DNA of 64,000 nt, from contig JBNGIS010016171.1 in assembly GCA_049999725.1 (NCBI GenBank), forward strand, positions 1 through 64,000, in the 5' to 3' direction. Both the position numbers and the translations under genes were made by a program. Source of the stretch: Haplomitrium mnioides (taxonomy: Eukaryota > Marchantiophyta > Haplomitriopsida > Calobryales). The notes under the pieces are model-generated. The model ran no database searches and was not told the origin of the DNA. It saw nothing but the letters and a program-made list of their open reading frames with translations. Positions 54,626 through 64,000 of this stretch are shown one piece after another. The first letter of the stretch is position 1. Every line of letters begins with the position of its first letter.

Positions 54626-56225
54626 GAGCCTCATTGTATATTGCATACTTTCAGTTTATATTGTAATTTAAAATTATTATTTCATAAAATACCTAAGAAT
54701 ATTATGAAGGAACTTCTTGATTTCATATGCACCTTGAACTTTTTAGTGTAAATCATTTTAATCTCATTGTTATTCTATGTGAATGAAACTTGAATATATA
54801 GTTAATATTTTCATTTAGTTTGTAAAATGTTTTCTTATCCAAAATGTAGCTATATTCTTTCCTTCTTTATTATTTGCTAATAGAGTTTAATGTTTTGGTA
54901 TCGCTGAAACGTCTGCCCAAATTGACTACTTAATCTTTTGCTTGTAAGTACTTTGATATAAAACTTAAAGCCTTTAGCACGCTTTGACTCAAATGTATAG
55001 CTTTTTACCTTTTTACTTTTAGTAACCAAATAAAAAAACAAAATCTTTAGCGTATCTAGAGTTCGTTGCAAAAACATAACCTTTAGCGCATCTGTATTCA
55101 AATGTAGAAGTCTGAACCCTATGCACGCATAGACTTTGATGAGCAAGTCGAAACCTCATGCATGCAAAGACTCTGCTGCGGAACGTAAAACCTAGGTTCA
55201 GCATAGTCTTTGTTGCTAAGTGTTTAAATGTTGAGCTTGGATTCCTATGCGTGCATAGACTTTGGTGTGAGTATTTGGATGTTGAGCTCGGATTCCTATA
55301 CGCGCGTAGACTTTTGTATGGAAGTCCAAGCCTTCCACACATACTAACTCTGATATACAACCCTCAAGCTTCTATATACAAAGACTACCGTGTAGAGCTT
55401 AGATTCTACATCGCTCAAAGACTCTCTTGTAGAACTCGAAACCTTTTGTTTGGTAGACTCTGGTGAGAAACTTGGAGATATTGCTTGTTTACACTATGAA
55501 GAAAATCTCTAAAGCCATTGCCTTTTTGATTTTGAACTATGATTCCTTTGTGTATATGATTCTCTCAATTATAAAATATTTTTAATTGTTGAAATCTTCA
55601 ATAATATACCCACTTCAACCTGTGCACGCATAGATTTTCAACTACAAAAGAAAGCTTTTTTCTTTCTTGAACTTGAAAACAGAGTTCCAAAATCCATGCA
55701 ATGTTTTGTTTTGTTGGTTATTGTGCTTTACGATTCCAAACTCATTCCCTTGGCTTCTAGTCTGTTTGGGTATTTTCCTTGTGTTTTCTAGTTTTTTCTA
55801 AAAAATAAGTTTTAAAGAGTACCATGTCTATGTGCACATAGAGTTTATGCAACCAAACTTATTTCAAAATAACTTATTCTAACGTATATTTCAATTTTTG
55901 GGCTTTTAAATTTATTCGATGATAAATGCAAGTTTCTTGTGAAAACATACCATAATTTTTATACTTTTCATCGATTTCTAGATATCCAATATTTGTATAA
56001 AAACTAAGAATATCGTTTGACTTTGCATAATGAAATTGATTCTTGTTCTATCATGTTTGCTAAAATGACAAAAAAATGAAGCTAAAAAACTCATGTAGTT
56101 TTTGTTTTTAAAAAATGACCTCGTTTTCTTTGTTTTTTTAGGACAAAAACTACGTTTTTGTCTTAAAAAAAAGCTTTTGTTTTGAGTAGCGTGTTCTTGG
56201 TTCAAAGTAGCGGCTGTTAAATCAG
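54626..56225. other. X unit 3' flank, palindromes and end-like repeat
   Basis: AT-rich. 55110-55330 has words such as CCTATGCGTGCATAGACTTTGG about 70-80 bp apart, colinear with 29060-29400. 55400-56140 is AT-rich with no gene seen. 56150-56225 is the second copy of the end-like repeat (GAGTAGCGTGTTCTTGGTTCAAAGTAGCGGC). Confidence 0.6.
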
Positions 56226-58560
56226 CAATTCAATGCTCAAGATATAAAATAGCAAATACTGGAATTATAGAGAAATTTTGTTTTTGTTTATGAAAGTTGA
56301 ATTGAGCTCTATAATTTTCATTATTGAATATAGCTCAAATGTGTTTTAGATGTGTTTCTTCCCTGATATGGCTACTATAGATAAGGTATAAATTTATTTT
56401 TTGTTGCAATTCAACCTTGATTTAGCAATCTCCAATCATCAATTTGTAACTTTGAAGTGTCTCAACAACATATGTATTTTATATGCATCTTCAACAAGGC
56501 TCACTTCAACAATTTGCTTATGAATTCTATTTGGTTTCTTCACATACTTCAATTGTATGTCTTCGATCTTTAGAACCCTGTCTTTACAATGCCAATTGTT
56601 GTTGTGTGTTTTTAGAAGAGAGAGCTCACACTCCAATTTGTTTGATAAATGAGCCTTCTTTGCTCACTTGTCTTCTTCAAGTTTATAACTTCTCCATTTT
56701 GCACTTTGTGTTCACTCATTCATCACATTTATTTCAGGTAGTGCACTTCATCAACTTGAGTTATGAGTTTTTAGCGTTCTCATCTTCAATTTTGGGTTAT
56801 TTCTCCAACAACACATTAAAATTACTCTTTGTAGTAGGTACTATGATCTCTTGCAATTTCAGATAATGTTTTATTGTGTTCTCAATCAAGCAATTCAATA
56901 TTTCAAATGCTATATGTGATAATTGTCAGACCATTGAACTGAACCACATTTCTTTAGTACTCGACATTTCAAGTTTTTGTTGAGTAGTTGTGTTCAAGTG
57001 TTCTTCTCCAATTTAGGGCTTCATCGAGATGCTTGAACATTGTTGTGTGGTTCATTCTTATCGTTTCTAGCTCCTCAAGAAGTTTCGCAATTCTATATCT
57101 TCTTTCAAATTGTTAGGTTTCGAGCTCTTCTTCTGTTTGTTCATCCAGCAATTGGTCAAGTAGTGCCACTTAATTCGTGGTCTCATTTTTTGCAAATCTT
57201 GCTGATTTATGTGGCAGCTTGATTCAACCTGAGCTTGATTCAACTTGAGATCTTTGTTTTTCATTTGCTTTAGTGAGATTGGTGTTTGTATGAAGTTGCT
57301 TCCTCTTCTGTGCTTATTTTTTGCTTCTTCAACTTGGATTTTCTAGGGCTTAAATCTGCTTCAATTTGCCAAGAAAATTACTATTCTTCATCAAACATAT
57401 TTATGTGGCGACGGTCTTCTTCAATGTGCTACCTTCTTTTGTTTCTACATATCTTTGCTTTCAAGTTTGCGTCTTTTTGTTTCTCATATAGCTCTTCTTT
57501 GATCATGTACTATCTTCTCTAAAACTGCCTTCTTTGTTTCTTTCAAGTGGCTGGTTTCAAGCTTTTGTTTGTGCAAAATCATCAATTTAGGGTTTGTGCA
57601 AAATGATCAATTTAGGGTTTGTATGATCGTTTTACTTTGCATATGATTTGCTGCCTTTTCAATTGAATTGCCTTCTGATCGATTTTGTTTTCTTCAAATG
57701 GGGATTCTTCAAGCTGTTGGTTATGCTGCGCTTTCTGTTTTTTCTTTCTACCGATCTGCTTCAAAGTGTTAAGCAGATCTGACTTCTTTGATGTTGTCTA
57801 CTGGTGCAGATTTCCTTCTGCAGCAATTGCCCTTGGCCAAACTTGCTGTAGAGCCAAAAATTTGCTAGAGCCAAATGCTTTTGGCCTAAGTTTGCTGTGA
57901 GGCCGAATCGACTGGGTTGATATTTTTTCCTTGAATTAAATGTTGACGATCTTCAATTTAGTGAAATTTGCTTGCAATACTAAATTTTTGTCAAGAATGA
58001 CATGACATATGCTTGCTGGAGTGAGTTAGCAATGCCTCCGGTCGATGAATCCTCATGGCATCCAGTTGAAAATGGTGGAGACCCAAAAAGCTATGTTACT
58101 TGGCTAAAACCTTCTGGCGACTCTAATCCGCACAAATTCCTCTCATGCAGAAATTTATGGGTGATGTCCTTTGAACGAATTCATGTGAAGAAGCTCTTCA
58201 GAGCGTTTTCTTCCTCTTTGCTGATTTTATGATGGACAAATTTTTGCAAGATCTAATTCTCTTTCTGAAGTCAAGTCTCCCCTTGAGCTCGATTTTCCGT
58301 GCATTACTCCAACCAACAATTTTTACATATTCTCCTATTCTCGCTATTCTCTTTGTTCTTAAGAGGCACATACTCCTTAAATAAGAATTGCAGCAATATA
58401 ACAAAGAGCCAGATTGTTTGCGAATGTAACAATCAAAGCAATACACATGGAGAAACCACAAGCCAAACGACAAACCAATATATAATTTGTATTATTAATA
58501 AAATTTCACATAAAAGCAAAAAAGCAGATCCTGAATGAACTGTTGCACCTGGTGTTGGCT
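56226..58560. other. unrecognised AT- and pyrimidine-rich region
   Basis: No gene that I can support. The plus strand from 56450 to 57720 is pyrimidine-rich with many CTTCAA and TTCAACTT words. Two direct repeats of GTGCAAAAT(C/G)ATCAATTTAGGGTTT lie at about 57574-57622 and contain plant telo-box-like AAACCCTAA (minus strand). Short ORFs (56483-56866 plus, 56439-56636 minus, 58002-58232 plus) have no recognisable motif. Confidence 0.5.
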
Positions 58561-59595
58561 GAACACTGGTCATACATCTAAAACCAAGTAAAAACTAGAA
58601 AACAGATGCTCAGGTAAATCTTGTACAGGGTTATATACCAAAATCTTCAGCTGCTGGCTAAAATAACAATCTCAGCCATATTTTTTCCAATCAGAAAGAA
58701 CAACATGTGATTTAGTTCCTCAACAAGATTGTCAGCATTGTGCCTGATAGTGCAATTACTTTCACGGAATTCTACAAAAGACGAAAGACTTGTGAAATCA
58801 TATGAACACAGCATTTTCACATCACACTCATACTGCATACCTTGACCCAAAGGACCACAGCAAACGCTTCACTGGCAATAGGTGAACAAAAATGGATCAA
58901 CCTCTCATCCGGTAGCGCATGGCCCCATACGAGCTAAAATTTGGTCAAATCTTGCTCACGGCCACTCTTGAGATAGTTGATTGCATCTGAGCGGTAGTTA
59001 TCACAAAATTCAAAGCCATTCAAATTCACTTTTGCATGCCTTCTCAACTCACTACACTGGTAGTTACTAGGAACCATCGGTAAATTTTCACAGTCGCTAG
59101 GATGATCAGCGGACTCGATTTCAGCCCCTAGAACCTGCAATGCCCAATGAAGGGAGAGGTGACAAAGAATGCACAAAAGCGCCAGATGAAGAAATATGCA
59201 TCAACGAAACATGAAGAAAGCAGTAGAAAACGAAGGCCTACGTAGCTGAGGATATGCTCGGCATAGAGTAGTGGAAAGAGTTAGTCAATCGATGTAGATA
59301 AATTTCCTCTTCCAGATCTTGTGGCATCTCTTGATCCAGATTTTGGGAAGGAAAGCTCTATCACTATCTGCTCCCACTTCACTCCCTTTGTAGTCCTCTC
59401 ACCAATTGCTCATTTTGCAATTCACAAAAGCCATCTTACTATGTATTCTGACCAGCTTGCAATACTCAAATGAGCTAAAGAAAACAGCTGACATGAGTGA
59501 TATGTAGAATGTTTTGGCACCCTAATTATCAACCCACACACATTACATTCAGGTTTCATGTATCGTTCAAGTTTTTTTCTTCCAGCTAAACAATT
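58561..59595. other. unassigned region, possible decayed gene on minus strand
   Basis: Two minus-strand frames (58647-58850 and 58934-59176) have ordinary amino-acid composition and may be old exons, but I recognise no family in them. Nothing else is seen. Confidence 0.35.
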
Positions 59596-59599
59596 TTAG

Positions 59600-60600
59600 C
59601 TACACTGTGCAGATGAGAGGAGTAATGAAGCACAAGACGGAATTCCAAAAATTCACCAAGAGCCCACCAGTCCAGTGAATAGCCCTCGCACTCCTTGCTC
59701 TTAGGAGTGCTCTTGAATGACTGCCATAAGTATCTTGTGAATGCCTTCTGCTTTTCCACACTGCTGCCGAGTTTGCACCAAATCCAGTTGTCACAACAAA
59801 GAGAACATGATCAACCAAAAGCGGTTCCTGCCTGCCATACTCTTGCGTCCAGTACCGATTCCAGATTGTAAAGATCGAAACAGCTTGTCTATCTTACTGC
59901 CACTGTACAAGTTGCAGTTATTCGTTGGAGCCTACACAATGTTAAGAAATAAGACAAGGCAATAAACCTGAAAAGAGTCGAATACTAACGATAAAGCATC
60001 ACTTAAAAGAAAAGACATACATGAACTTGGATACATTCCGCTTTGAAGCCATGAGTCCCCTCAATTGTTCATAAACACCAAACTACAAATGCAACCATCA
60101 TCAACACATCATGTTGAAGCTTGGGGAGTAGTTGATAGACGGGAGGACCAAGAAAATCGTATAGATGATGAATCTGTATAGCAATCTCAGAGTGATCTCT
60201 CATCAGGGTAGGTCGGAAACCTCTGTATAATCCACCAATTCCTTTGTTTTTATTATGAACTTCAAAGCTTCCAAAACTGTAAAATATGCAAATTAAACAC
60301 TGATGACGTTGAACTCAATAACAAAATGAAATGAAATATGTTGTTGAAAGCTCGAGACCTTGCAGGAATACCTCAGTCAGTTTAGCAAATGTAGAAAGCC
60401 AATGATCTGACAAACATCATGCAGACATTGGTCCCAAGGTTATCCAACAAAACTGGAGCTTAAATTTGAGCCATTAGACTAAGTGAAAGATTGCGCGATT
60501 AGAATGTCTGGAAGAGGATTCAAACACATACCATTGGCAGGCATGTAAGCCTGAACTCTCTGCTTAAAACTGTCTGCCAGAACCTGGAAACAGCAGCGAA
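59600..60600 (-). pseudogene. mitochondrial carrier (SLC25-type) pseudogene
   Basis: Three separated minus-strand blocks fit the carrier repeat. At about 60590-60530, VLADSFKQRVQAY resembles the P-x-D-x-x-K-x-R-x-Q signature at the end of an odd-numbered helix. At about 60285-60150, ALKFIIKTKGIGGLYRGFRP and TLMRD (with one shift) match the matrix helix and G-x-x-G-x-Y-R-G-F segment. At about 59800-59600, LDLVQTRQQCGKAEGIHKIL and GVRGLFTGLVGS give the next repeat. In-frame TAA and TGA codons and shifts show decay. The substrate cannot be told. These proteins move metabolites across the inner mitochondrial membrane. It is probably a relic of a host gene. Confidence 0.5.
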
Positions 60601-60910
60601 TCCCATTAGTTAAATCCCCCTAACAGTTGACCAGGTTCTCTACCGGGAATTGCACGACTACTGTCGATACACAGTTGCTGTCTTGCTGTCCACCGTGTCG
60701 TTTCATGAAGTCACCCCAACGCCAGAATTCCCACAGTAGCTGAAGCAATGTGTACTAATCCATCCCTCTTCTTGGCGATGTCTTTCTCCACTTTCCTCTT
60801 AGTTGATGTCAAAGGAAAACAGTGCTCCCCTTTTAGCAAATTTCTCAAGAATATAGTAATGTTACAAACAAAAGTTATAAGTATCTAAGTTTATAGCTCC
60901 ATATATATAG

Positions 60911-60969
<59 letters not shown>

Positions 60970-61109
60970 TAAAGGTGTTGCATTATTAAAACCCTCTCAT
61001 ACTCCTCCTGGTGAAATAGTACAACCACTTGTATCTTCATAAATATATACAAATAATAAGAAATAATAATAATAATAATAATAATGAATAAAGTCTTCAA
61101 AAGTTGAGA
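60601..61109. repeat. intergenic region with (AT)n and (AAT)n microsatellites
   Basis: No gene. (TA)n occupies 60914-60965 (about 26 repeats with one A-rich break at the end) and (AAT)n occupies 61061-61086. A minus-strand ORF across the (AT)n encodes only Tyr-Ile repeats. Confidence 0.9.
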
Positions 61110-62268
61110 TAGTCATCTTATTTTGATGTTGCCATAATGTGTGGAGTGCAGAGATAAAGTCAATGACTTCATAAAGAGATCACTGTGATTGTCATTCTTA
61201 GCAATAGGCTGCACAGACATAGTGTCATTTTGCTCCTCATGAGCAAAGAAAAACTTCAACACGATGTGCTTGATCCAGTCTACTTTAATGAATCACTTGG
61301 AAACATGATCAATCATCCTCCTTAACACAATACACTCCTTATTAGCCTCATATAGTGTGATAATCTTAGTGTGATCAGAAGAATTACAAGTTAAAGTCTC
61401 TTTAGTACTTTTCCAAGATATAAATGAGGACTATAAAAGAATACATATCGAGTTTGTGATTTCGTGTCATATGGAAAAGATAGATATCCAACATCAGTAT
61501 AAAAAATGATTATATTGTCAATGTGCTTGAGATAACAAAGTCCAATGTCTATGTTTCTTGTAAGTATCGAAAGATACGTTTGACATCATTGCAGTGCGAG
61601 ATTATGTGTTGTAAACTATATCTAGCAAACATGTTCACAGTAAAGGAAATGTCAGAACAAGTTTGGTTTGCTAGAAATATAAGAGCGCCAATAGCTGAGA
61701 GATAAGATGTCTGAGATCCAAGTAATGACTCAATTTCAATTCTCTTCATGAACATATCTTTATCTCTATCTAACGTACAGATCTCTATAGGAGAAGTAAC
61801 TAGATGAGCTTTATCCATATTAAATTATTTGAGAACCTTTTTAGTATATGTACTTTGATGTAATAATATGTCATTTTCTAAGTATTCAAATTAAATTTCG
61901 AAACAATAATTGGTCTTGTCCATATACTTTCTATCAAAATTTTCTTGAATATCTCAATTGTCTATCTAAGTAAGGATTGATGACCAAAAAGATTAATGTC
62001 AAAGATTAATGTCATCAATATATATCACAACAATTATAAATCCATTATTTACATGTTTAGTGAATAAGCATGGCACAATGTCTTCACTATAAAAACCCAT
62101 GACGAATATCTCTTCTTGAAATCTCTGATACTAGATTCTACCACTTTGCTTAAGTCTATATATAGATCTCATGATCTAAACATCATATCGATCCTTGGTC
62201 ACAAACATGGATCGATGCACAGAAAAGGCAATAGATCCAGTGTCTGGTATATCCATTTGAGGGACTAT
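61110..62268 (-). pseudogene. decayed Ty1/copia RT-RNase H fragment
   Basis: It aligns in order with 44540-45650 of the complete copia element. The best block (61549-61818) reads MDKAHLVTSPIEICTLDRDKD, then YLSAIGALIFLANQTCSDIS and ISHCNDVKRIFRYLQ. Other blocks are visible only with stops and shifts, down to the SMYGLKKSGR-equivalent region near 62160. It has no LTR. Its upstream end is replaced by the antisense chromovirus LTR at 62270. It is much older than the 43.9-kb element and lacks that element's repeat insertion, as it stops short of it. Confidence 0.75.
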
Positions 62269-62269
62269 A

Positions 62270-62655
62270 TATAAAAGAACTCAAATACCAACTTCTAAAT
62301 GAGTAACAACTTCAAGATAACTCTAATAAAGTTATACAACTCAAAGCTAATAACCAAACAAAATCCAAGAGTGCTAGCCAAAGCCAAGCAACCAAAGAGC
62401 CAAACCGAATTGAGAGAAACTCCAAAATGAAGAGTAGGGCTAAGAAGCCCTTCTATTTATACAAGAGAAGAGGGTGTCATCCCTCTTTCTTCACTTACAA
62501 GTCACTTCTAATTTGAACCCTAAAAGTGACTCTCTACTAAAAGTGACTTTGAAGGCAAGTAATCTTATCTCAACCCTAAAAGTTACTCTCTACCACTTCC
62601 TTCACTCCTCTTTATTTTCATCTAAATAGCACAACCTCATGCTTGTACTATTACA
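62270..62655 (-). repeat. chromovirus 3' LTR, antisense
   Basis: 386 bp, the reverse complement of the 2439-type LTR with internal deletions. TATA box at about 62452-62460. It starts (minus strand) at TGTAATAGTACAAGC (62655) and ends near 62270, where the terminal TTTTACA reads TTTTATA. Confidence 0.85.
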
Positions 62656-62669
62656 TAATCCCTTTCTTC

Positions 62670-64000
62670 TAATTAATGATGTACTTGTCATTGCTGCAAC
62701 TTTCAAATATTTGAATAGCCTTTTGATCATTCTCAAGATTTGATGAAGGTTCCCAAGTAGCATCATGAAGTGGATAACCTTTTCATAAAACCTTGTATTG
62801 AATATATGGATGCCGCCCTCGCTTGATTACTCTTTTTGCAAAAATGTGTCCACTTCAAATTCTTCATGATCATCAAGAACAATAGCCGACAGAGGAAGTT
62901 GAACACGATTTGAAAAAGAAGATGGACTAGAAACAAAAAGCTTGAGTTTAGAGACATGAAACATAAGATGAATCTTCATATGAAGAGGAAGGTCAAGTTT
63001 ATAAGCAACGGGAGAAATAACCTGAGAAATAGAAAAAGGACCAATCCAAGTATGAGATAAATTACGGACTTGAGTATCTAAAGACAATAGGAGATCATAA
63101 GTAGATAACATAACTTGGTCACCTAAAACATAAGACCAATCATAACAACAACTATCGACATATTTTTTTGCCAATTTTAAGCAACAGTAAGATGGTTGCG
63201 AGCATCTTGCAAGAAAGATCATAAACGAGACAAAACGATAGAAATACTTGGAACATTGGAAGAAGAAAGAGAAAGCAAACCATCAAGAACAAGAGGATGT
63301 TGATCCAAATTAAGGAAAAAAAAACCTAGTACTTGCTTGTCTGGAGTTGTTGTAGGCGAACTCCACAGTGGCTAAGAATCGATATGATGAATATTGATAA
63401 ACTTGCAAAGCATATCCTCCACAATGCGATTAGTGCACTCTGTTTGCCCATTTGTTTAAGGATGGTAAGCAATAGATATAGAGAGTTTGGTGCCTAAAAT
63501 TTTGAACAACTCTCGCCAAAACTTTCCAATGAAACACGGATCCCTATCAAATATTAAAATCTTAGACATTCCATGATGACGGAAGATAGTATCAAAGTAA
63601 ATTTTTGCCAATTGTGGAGCATCTACTGCATCCACCGTTGGTGCTAAATGAATCTTCTTGTTGAGCTTGACCACAAACACCACAGTGGCAGTAAATCCAC
63701 GAAACATAGTTGGAAGTGAAGTGGCAAGATCCAAACTTACATGTTCCCAACAAGCAGTAGGAATTGGTAATAGTTGAAGAAGTTCTGCTATTTTTTTATT
63801 CGAAGCTTTGTTTCATTGACAGCTGTTATATGAATGAACTACACCACAAACATCTCAAGCCAAGTTAGGCCACCACCAAGTGCGTTGAAGTAACTTTGTA
63901 GTTTTATCTACTCCAAGATTTCCGAGATGGGAATGTCATGCGTTTCTTGTAAATGAGCCATTCAAAATGTATCATCTTGTGGAACATATATTTGATGGCC
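62670..64000 (-). pseudogene. chromovirus pol 3' part (integrase, chromodomain), antisense
   Basis: Reads, from the window end leftwards, the integrase zinc-finger region (63.75-64.0 kb), the core (63456-63734: TSLPTMFRGFTATVVFV, ILIFDRDPCF with the second Asp), the QTECTNR segment with the Glu after a stop, the C-terminal domain (62827-63222: QVMLSTYDLLLSLDTQVR, WIGPFSISQVISPVAYKL) and a chromodomain broken by a shift after DHEEFEVDTF. It is colinear with 5950-7250 but independently decayed. It keeps the integrase finger sequence deleted from the copy at 6080, so it did not derive from that copy. The element continues beyond the window. Confidence 0.85.

Noticed and set aside
57573-57625. 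Interstitial telomere
   Set aside because: Only two TTTAGGG-like words are present and they are not in tandem heptamers.
60891-61100. Minus-strand ORF with Tyr-Ile repeats
   Set aside because: It is the translation of an (AT)n microsatellite.

Overview
This window is about 64 kb of a repeat-rich plant nuclear genome, built almost entirely of nested transposable elements. The evidence for a streptophyte is the set of elements: a Ty3/gypsy chromovirus with a C-terminal chromodomain and an initiator-Met-type primer site, Tat/Athila-like Ty3 elements with very long LTRs and TTTTTGGCG-type primer sites, and a Ty1/copia element. GT-AG introns in the non-LTR genes and a decayed mitochondrial-carrier gene agree with this. 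The mix does not look like a compact flowering-plant locus (a seed-free plant or charophyte is possible), but I cannot name the species. Three runs of exactly 100 N (522-621, 39115-39214, 50910-51009) are assembly gaps.

Layout. 1-10.9 kb: remains of two older Ty3 elements. Fragment A (RT/RNase H/integrase) ends near 1483, where it is fused to the protease region of element B. Element B's pol is split by a complete chromovirus (2439-7699, LTRs 428 and 439 bp, target duplication TCCAA), resumes at 7700 and reaches its polypurine tract at 10.89 kb. 10.9-27.95 kb: element B's long 3' LTR, itself interrupted by a solo chromovirus LTR (11132-11564) and by a 9.2-kb gag-only element with 3.7-kb LTRs (12725-21919). 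A related long-LTR element D (21974-about 27945) follows and has lost most of its 3' LTR. 27.95-43.9 and 51.25-56.2 kb: an AT-rich unit, here called X, that is not an LTR element. A 4.08-kb solo LTR (29725-33808, duplication AGTTC) and a 7.37-kb copia element (43882-51251) are inserted in it. 56.2-61.1 kb: mostly unrecognised sequence, a mitochondrial-carrier pseudogene and microsatellites. 61.1-64 kb: a decayed copia fragment carrying an antisense chromovirus fragment that runs off the window.

Unit X is the part most likely to be new. It carries (i) a multi-exon gene whose product joins a ParB/sulfiredoxin-like segment to a DNA N4/N6-methyltransferase-type domain, in two tandem plus-strand copies (35.9-38.5 and 39.5-43.3 kb) and a third C-terminal remnant on the minus strand (51.9-52.3 kb), and (ii) a second gene with a DUF7869-like GHTH/ENKN signature and a C-terminal FWVAKVL...VQWF module, in three decayed copies. 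Introns and flanks of these genes hold many degenerate 16-18-bp palindromes of the type GTCCATGCGCGCATGGAC, and a shared end-like motif occurs at three X positions. I infer a degenerate mobile element that carried its own DNA-modifying gene. All copies here have stops or frameshifts.

Other unusual features are an approximately 185-residue insertion built on five 12-residue repeats inside the copia reverse transcriptase, repeated GC-rich hairpin cassettes and a covarying inverted repeat in the long LTRs, and several copies of a polypurine-tract-like motif inside the coding region of element D.
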